From: Candidatus Nitrosopumilus sp.
GTDB taxonomy: Archaea; Thermoproteota; Nitrososphaeria; Nitrososphaerales; Nitrosopumilaceae
DNA: 36,247 nt
Reading direction: 5' to 3'
Assembly: GCA_029861345.1 (NCBI GenBank)
Contig: JAOTZM010000004.1
Coordinates: 1 to 36,247 of the forward strand
The translations under genes were made by a program, and so were the position numbers. Under the pieces are notes generated by a model. That model saw only the letters and a list, made by a program, of their open reading frames with translations, was not told the origin of the DNA and did no database searches. Within the stretch, counting starts at the first letter, position 1; the number at the start of each line of letters is the position of its first letter. Below, piece after piece: positions 33,546 to 36,247 of the stretch.

Positions 33546-33553
33546 TTAATAAA
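33546..33553 (+). promoter_or_regulatory. TATA-like box of sucCD
   Basis: TTAATAAA lies 32 to 25 nt upstream of the sucC ATG, at the expected distance for a leaderless mRNA. Confidence 0.45.
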
Positions 33554-33577
33554 GACCATAAAATTTATGACTTTTGC

Positions 33578-34684
33578 ATGCGTTTACTAGAATTTCAAGC
33601 AAAGGAATTGTTTCGAGAGTATGGGATAAATCTACTTGATAGCAAATCATCTACCAAGATAGAAGAAGGTAGAGAGCATGCAAAAGAATTAGGGTATCCA
33701 TTTGTTATTAAAATTCAGGTTCCAGTAGGTGGAAGAGGAAAGGCAGGAGGAATCCAAAAATGTCAAAACGATGATGAATTTGAGATTAAATACCCGCAAG
33801 TCATGGACCTGACAATCAAGGGAGAAAAGGCAAGAGCCATTCTACTTGAAAAGATGGCAGACATCAAAAAAGAGCTTTATCTATCATTATTCTTGAATCG
33901 TTCAAAAAGATGCTATACAATTATTGCATCAGCTGAGGGCGGAGTCGAAATTGAATCAGTAAAAAATCAAATTATTAAAGAAGTTGGATTAGGAGAGGTC
34001 TCAGATGAGGTTGCTCGAGAAGTTGCAAAAGAGATGGGATTAGAAGGAAAAACTGCAGAAGGGTTTGTGGATACGTTGAAAAAACTATCAAAACTTACAA
34101 TTGAAAAAGAAGCAGAGTTAGCAGAAATAAACCCACTTGCAATAATGCAAGATGATGCAATAATGGCACTTGATGGTAAATTTGTGACAGATGACAACAG
34201 TAACTTTAGACATCCAGAATTACAAAAATATCAAGAAAAATCAGAGATTGAAGAAAGAGCAGAGAAGAGTGGATTTTCACTTGTCGAGTTAGATGGAGAT
34301 ATTGCAGTTGTTGGAAATGGTGCAGGACTAGTAATGTCAACACTTGATATGTTATCAGATAATGGTGGAAAGCCAGCATGTTTCTTAGATGTTGGTGGTG
34401 GCGCAACTACAGAATCAGTTTATGAAGCATTAACATTGATAAGCAAAATGGATAAAATAAAAGGAATTCTTGTAAACCTATATGGTGGAATCGTAAAGAC
34501 AACCGTAGTTGCAGAAGCATTTCTAAAAGCATATGAGAATAATCTTATTGACTTGCCAGTATTTTCAAGACTCAAAGGTACTGAATCTGAGAAAGCAACA
34601 GAGATGCTTCAAGGGTCTAGAACCAAAATATTTGATTCAATAGAAGAAGCAATCAACGCTGCAGTTATGGAGGTAAAGAAATGA
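33578..34684 (+). CDS. sucC: succinyl-CoA synthetase (ADP-forming type) beta subunit
   Basis: 368 aa. ATP-grasp subunit that interconverts succinyl-CoA and succinate with nucleotide phosphorylation. Marks: LLEFQAKELFREYGI at the start, the ATP-grasp segment VIKIQVPVGGRGKAGGI, AEINPLAIMQDDAIMALDGKF and the CoA-domain sequence GGGATTESVYEAL with LVNLYGGIVK. The length is slightly below the bacterial about 388. The stop overlaps the sucD start (ATGA), giving a coupled heteromer. In thaumarchaea it serves the incomplete TCA cycle; the hydroxyacid-CoA ligases of carbon fixation are separate, fused proteins. Confidence 0.93.
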   Translation: MRLLEFQAKELFREYGINLLDSKSSTKIEEGREHAKELGYPFVIKIQVPVGGRGKAGGIQKCQNDDEFEIKYPQVMDLTIKGEKARAILLEKMADIKKELYLSLFLNRSKRCYTIIASAEGGVEIESVKNQIIKEVGLGEVSDEVAREVAKEMGLEGKTAEGFVDTLKKLSKLTIEKEAELAEINPLAIMQDDAIMALDGKFVTDDNSNFRHPELQKYQEKSEIEERAEKSGFSLVELDGDIAVVGNGAGLVMSTLDMLSDNGGKPACFLDVGGGATTESVYEALTLISKMDKIKGILVNLYGGIVKTTVVAEAFLKAYENNLIDLPVFSRLKGTESEKATEMLQGSRTKIFDSIEEAINAAVMEVKK

Positions 34685-35598
34685 TAGACATTTTTGACAT
34701 ACTAAAAGGAAAGCCTGAAGATTCAGATTACAAGAAAAAAGGAGTAATCATCCAGGGAATTACAGGAGCATATGGCTCACTTCATGCAAGAAACATGATG
34801 GCATATGGAACTAATGTTGTAGCAGGAGTCACCCCAGGAAAAGGAGGTCAGAAATTTGATGACAAGGTTCCAATTTACAATACAATGCAAGATGCAGTAG
34901 ATGCCACTAGTGCAAAGATTTCTATAATTTATGTTCCAGCAAAATTCTTCTTAGATGCTGCAAAAGATGCACTTGAGGCAGGAATTAAACTGCTTGTAGC
35001 AATTCCAGAACATGTACCAGTAAGGGACACTATGGAAGTATTGAATTTAGCAAATGAGAAAGGAGCCGTAATTATTGGCCCAAATACTCCGGGAATCATG
35101 ATTCCAGAGTTAATCAAAGTTGGAATCATGCCACCAATGCCATTTAAAGCAGGAAAGATTGCAGTTCTCTCAAAAAGTGGAACGTTACTCTATGAAATTT
35201 CAGATGCGCTTACCAATGCAGGATTTGGTCAATCAATTACAATAGGCATTGGAGGAGATCCCATAAATGGGACTAGAATGATCGATGCCTTTGACATGGT
35301 AAAAGATATTCCAGATTTGGAAGGAATGGTAGTAGTAGGAGAAATAGGAGGAGATTCGGAGGAAATTTTGGCTCAAAGAATTATTGATAGTGGATTTAAC
35401 AAACCAACTGTTGCATATATTGCTGGAAGAGCAGCACCAAAAGAAAAGAGAATGGGACATGCAGGAGCAATCGTGATGGGAACTTATGGTTCTGCTGAAT
35501 CTAAGGTATCTATGTTTAACAAAGCAAATATCCCTGTAGCAAAAAGGCCAGCTGAAGTACCTGTATTATTAGCAGGAAAGATGGAAAAATCCGATTAA
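34681..35598 (+). CDS. sucD: succinyl-CoA synthetase alpha subunit
   Basis: 305 aa. CoA-binding subunit carrying the phosphohistidine. Seen: VIIQGITGAYGSLHARNMMA (CoA-binding Rossmann loop), GVTPGKGGQKF, IAIPEHVPVRD, IIGPNTPGIM, LSKSGTLLYEI, and the active-site His260 in RMGHAGAIVMGTYGSAESK. Length is normal. It overlaps sucC by 4 nt; the L40e gene follows 31 nt downstream and may share the mRNA. Confidence 0.94.
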   Translation: MIDIFDILKGKPEDSDYKKKGVIIQGITGAYGSLHARNMMAYGTNVVAGVTPGKGGQKFDDKVPIYNTMQDAVDATSAKISIIYVPAKFFLDAAKDALEAGIKLLVAIPEHVPVRDTMEVLNLANEKGAVIIGPNTPGIMIPELIKVGIMPPMPFKAGKIAVLSKSGTLLYEISDALTNAGFGQSITIGIGGDPINGTRMIDAFDMVKDIPDLEGMVVVGEIGGDSEEILAQRIIDSGFNKPTVAYIAGRAAPKEKRMGHAGAIVMGTYGSAESKVSMFNKANIPVAKRPAEVPVLLAGKMEKSD

Positions 35599-35629
35599 AA
35601 TAAAAGAGAGAGATTCAGGAGAGAGCCAA

Positions 35630-35797
35630 ATGCCAATCACCGACCCTGAAAAGAAACGTATTGCCCAACAAGCACGTCTCGTAATGAAAATTTGCTTTAA
35701 CTGTGGATGCAGAAACGACATTGATGCTACAAGATGCAGAAAATGCAGAAATCCATACTTGAGGCTAAAGAACAGAAACCTTGGCGTTAAGAAATAA
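35630..35797 (+). CDS. rpl40e: 50S ribosomal protein L40e
   Basis: 55 aa, a zinc-ribbon ribosomal protein shared by archaea and eukaryotes. The N-terminus (DPEKKRIAQQARLVMKICFN) leads into CFNCGCRNDIDATRCRKCR, the four-Cys zinc site, and then a basic tail (LRLKNRNLGVKK). The family motif is unmistakable and confirms an archaeal origin. GGAGAG just upstream could be a ribosome-binding site, and sucD lies 31 nt upstream, so it may be read from the sucCD mRNA. Confidence 0.95.
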   Translation: MPITDPEKKRIAQQARLVMKICFNCGCRNDIDATRCRKCRNPYLRLKNRNLGVKK

Positions 35798-35799
35798 AA

Positions 35800-36048
35800 C
35801 TACAAATTCATCAACATTTGCCTATACTCTATAACTGCAGAATTTATTTCAGACTTGTGTTGTGTTATGAATGATTTTGCAGAATCAAGATTCTCTAATT
35901 CTTCAAGAGTTAGTTGTAGATCATCAGGCAATTGCTCATTGATTTGAAAAAGAACTTTAGCTGCCTCCACATATTGCCCAAGATTATCTGCATACTCAAA
36001 TGCCAATTTCATCCGATCAATTAAGGCATCAAATTCCTGTAGGGACAT
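35800..36048 (-). CDS. hypothetical helical protein (82 aa)
   Basis: I use the ATG at 36048 (MSLQEFDAL); an in-frame TTG at 36069 adds seven residues. It is entirely helical and acidic: QEFDALIDRMKLAFEYADNL, VEAAKVLFQINEQLPDDLQL, LEELENLDSAKSFI and a last helix. No family recognised. It converges on L40e with 2 nt between the stop codons. Confidence 0.65.
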   Translation of the reverse strand: MSLQEFDALIDRMKLAFEYADNLGQYVEAAKVLFQINEQLPDDLQLTLEELENLDSAKSFITQHKSEINSAVIEYRQMLMNL

Positions 36049-36142
36049 GTAAGAAATGTTGAAAATCAATACAAAAGACCAGGGTAATTACAAAATATCC
36101 AAAATCTAAAGACAAAAAAGCTTGTATTTTTGTAAATTTGTT

Positions 36143-36236
36143 GGACCGGTCGTCTAGTTTGGTTTGGATGACGCACTCACACTGCGTAAGGAAATCATTC
36201 CCGCAAAGGTCGTGGGTTCAAATCCCATCCGGTCCA
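36143..36236 (+). tRNA. tRNA-Val (anticodon CAC) with 19-nt insert in the variable region
   Basis: The acceptor stem GGACCGG (36143-36149) pairs with CCGGTCC (36229-36235), with A at 36236. The D-arm runs from GTCT (36152). The anticodon stem is ACGCA (36171-36175)/TGCGT (36183-36187) with loop CTCACAC, anticodon CAC at 36178-36180. The T-arm is GTGGG-TTCAAAT-CCCAT (36212-36228). Between the anticodon stem and AGGTC (36207-36211) are 19 extra nt (36188-36206) with a GGAA-ATCA-TTCC hairpin. Without them the tRNA is a normal 75 nt with a 5-nt variable loop. This points to a non-canonical intron, as known in archaeal tRNAs. Exact boundaries are uncertain. Confidence 0.9.
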
Positions 36237-36247
36237 CCTTTTCCAAG

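Noticed and set aside
36143-36236. tRNA with long variable arm read as Ser or Leu (class II)
   Set aside because: The anticodon from the intact stem-loop is CAC (Val), and removing the 19 nt gives a regular class I tRNA with AGGTC variable loop, so an insert is more likely than a long variable arm.
1-36247. CRISPR array, insertion sequence or integrase
   Set aside because: No evenly spaced direct repeats, no terminal inverted repeats beside a transposase, and no recombinase or transposase motif seen in any frame. The 171-bp inverted repeat carries gene fragments, not an IS.

Overview
The window is AT-rich and compact. It looks like the chromosome of an ammonia-oxidising thaumarchaeon (Nitrososphaerota) of the marine Nitrosopumilus/Nitrosarchaeum type. 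I base this on a membrane-tethered type I copper protein with a Glu/Met-rich linker, archaeal ribosomal protein L40e, TATA boxes 25-30 nt upstream of start codons with no leader (suggesting leaderless mRNAs), a tRNA-Val with an insert outside the anticodon loop, an archaeal DPS-like protein, and a short Fe-alcohol dehydrogenase of the kind used in the 3-hydroxypropionate/4-hydroxybutyrate cycle. I cannot name the species from sequence alone.

Layout. 1-1245: tiny ORFs and a decayed RNase H-like gene. 1246-1827: blue copper protein. 1849-8190: leftward uvrB-uvrA-uvrC excision-repair operon with overlapping genes. 8503-13942: about 5.1 kb bounded by a perfect 171-bp inverted repeat; it holds an FMN split-barrel protein, small helical proteins, a winged-helix-like protein, an LLM-class F420-type oxidoreductase, the Fe-ADH and a MEDS-domain sensor gene. 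The sensor gene is intact at the right end and truncated at the left. 13922-16498: a second MEDS-like gene (possible frameshift in A7), a divergent RHH regulator and glycerate 2-kinase. 16553-24624: mostly accessory: a membrane matrixin-like protease, a stand-alone Lrp/AsnC RAM domain, a WHy/LEA14-like membrane protein, a Lys/Gly-repeat mini-protein, an MBL/beta-CASP exonuclease, an alpha/beta hydrolase, three zinc-ribbon mini-proteins and two clear pseudogenes. 24752-24930: candidate structured RNA.

25044-29029 is a one-carbon/purine block (purN, folD, 5-formyl-THF cyclo-ligase, purD) with a small cupin-ABM operon inserted. FolD and the cyclo-ligase manage the THF one-carbon pool, PurN uses 10-formyl-THF, and PurD makes PurN's substrate GAR. 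29113-36236 is mostly housekeeping: ileS, a DPS-like ferritin, sucC-sucD, L40e and tRNA-Val(CAC).

The most interesting items are the perfect inverted repeat that could flip a sensor gene between two promoter contexts, the tRNA insert in the variable region, the GC-rich structured RNA upstream of purN, and the altered metal-ligand set of the Fe-ADH.
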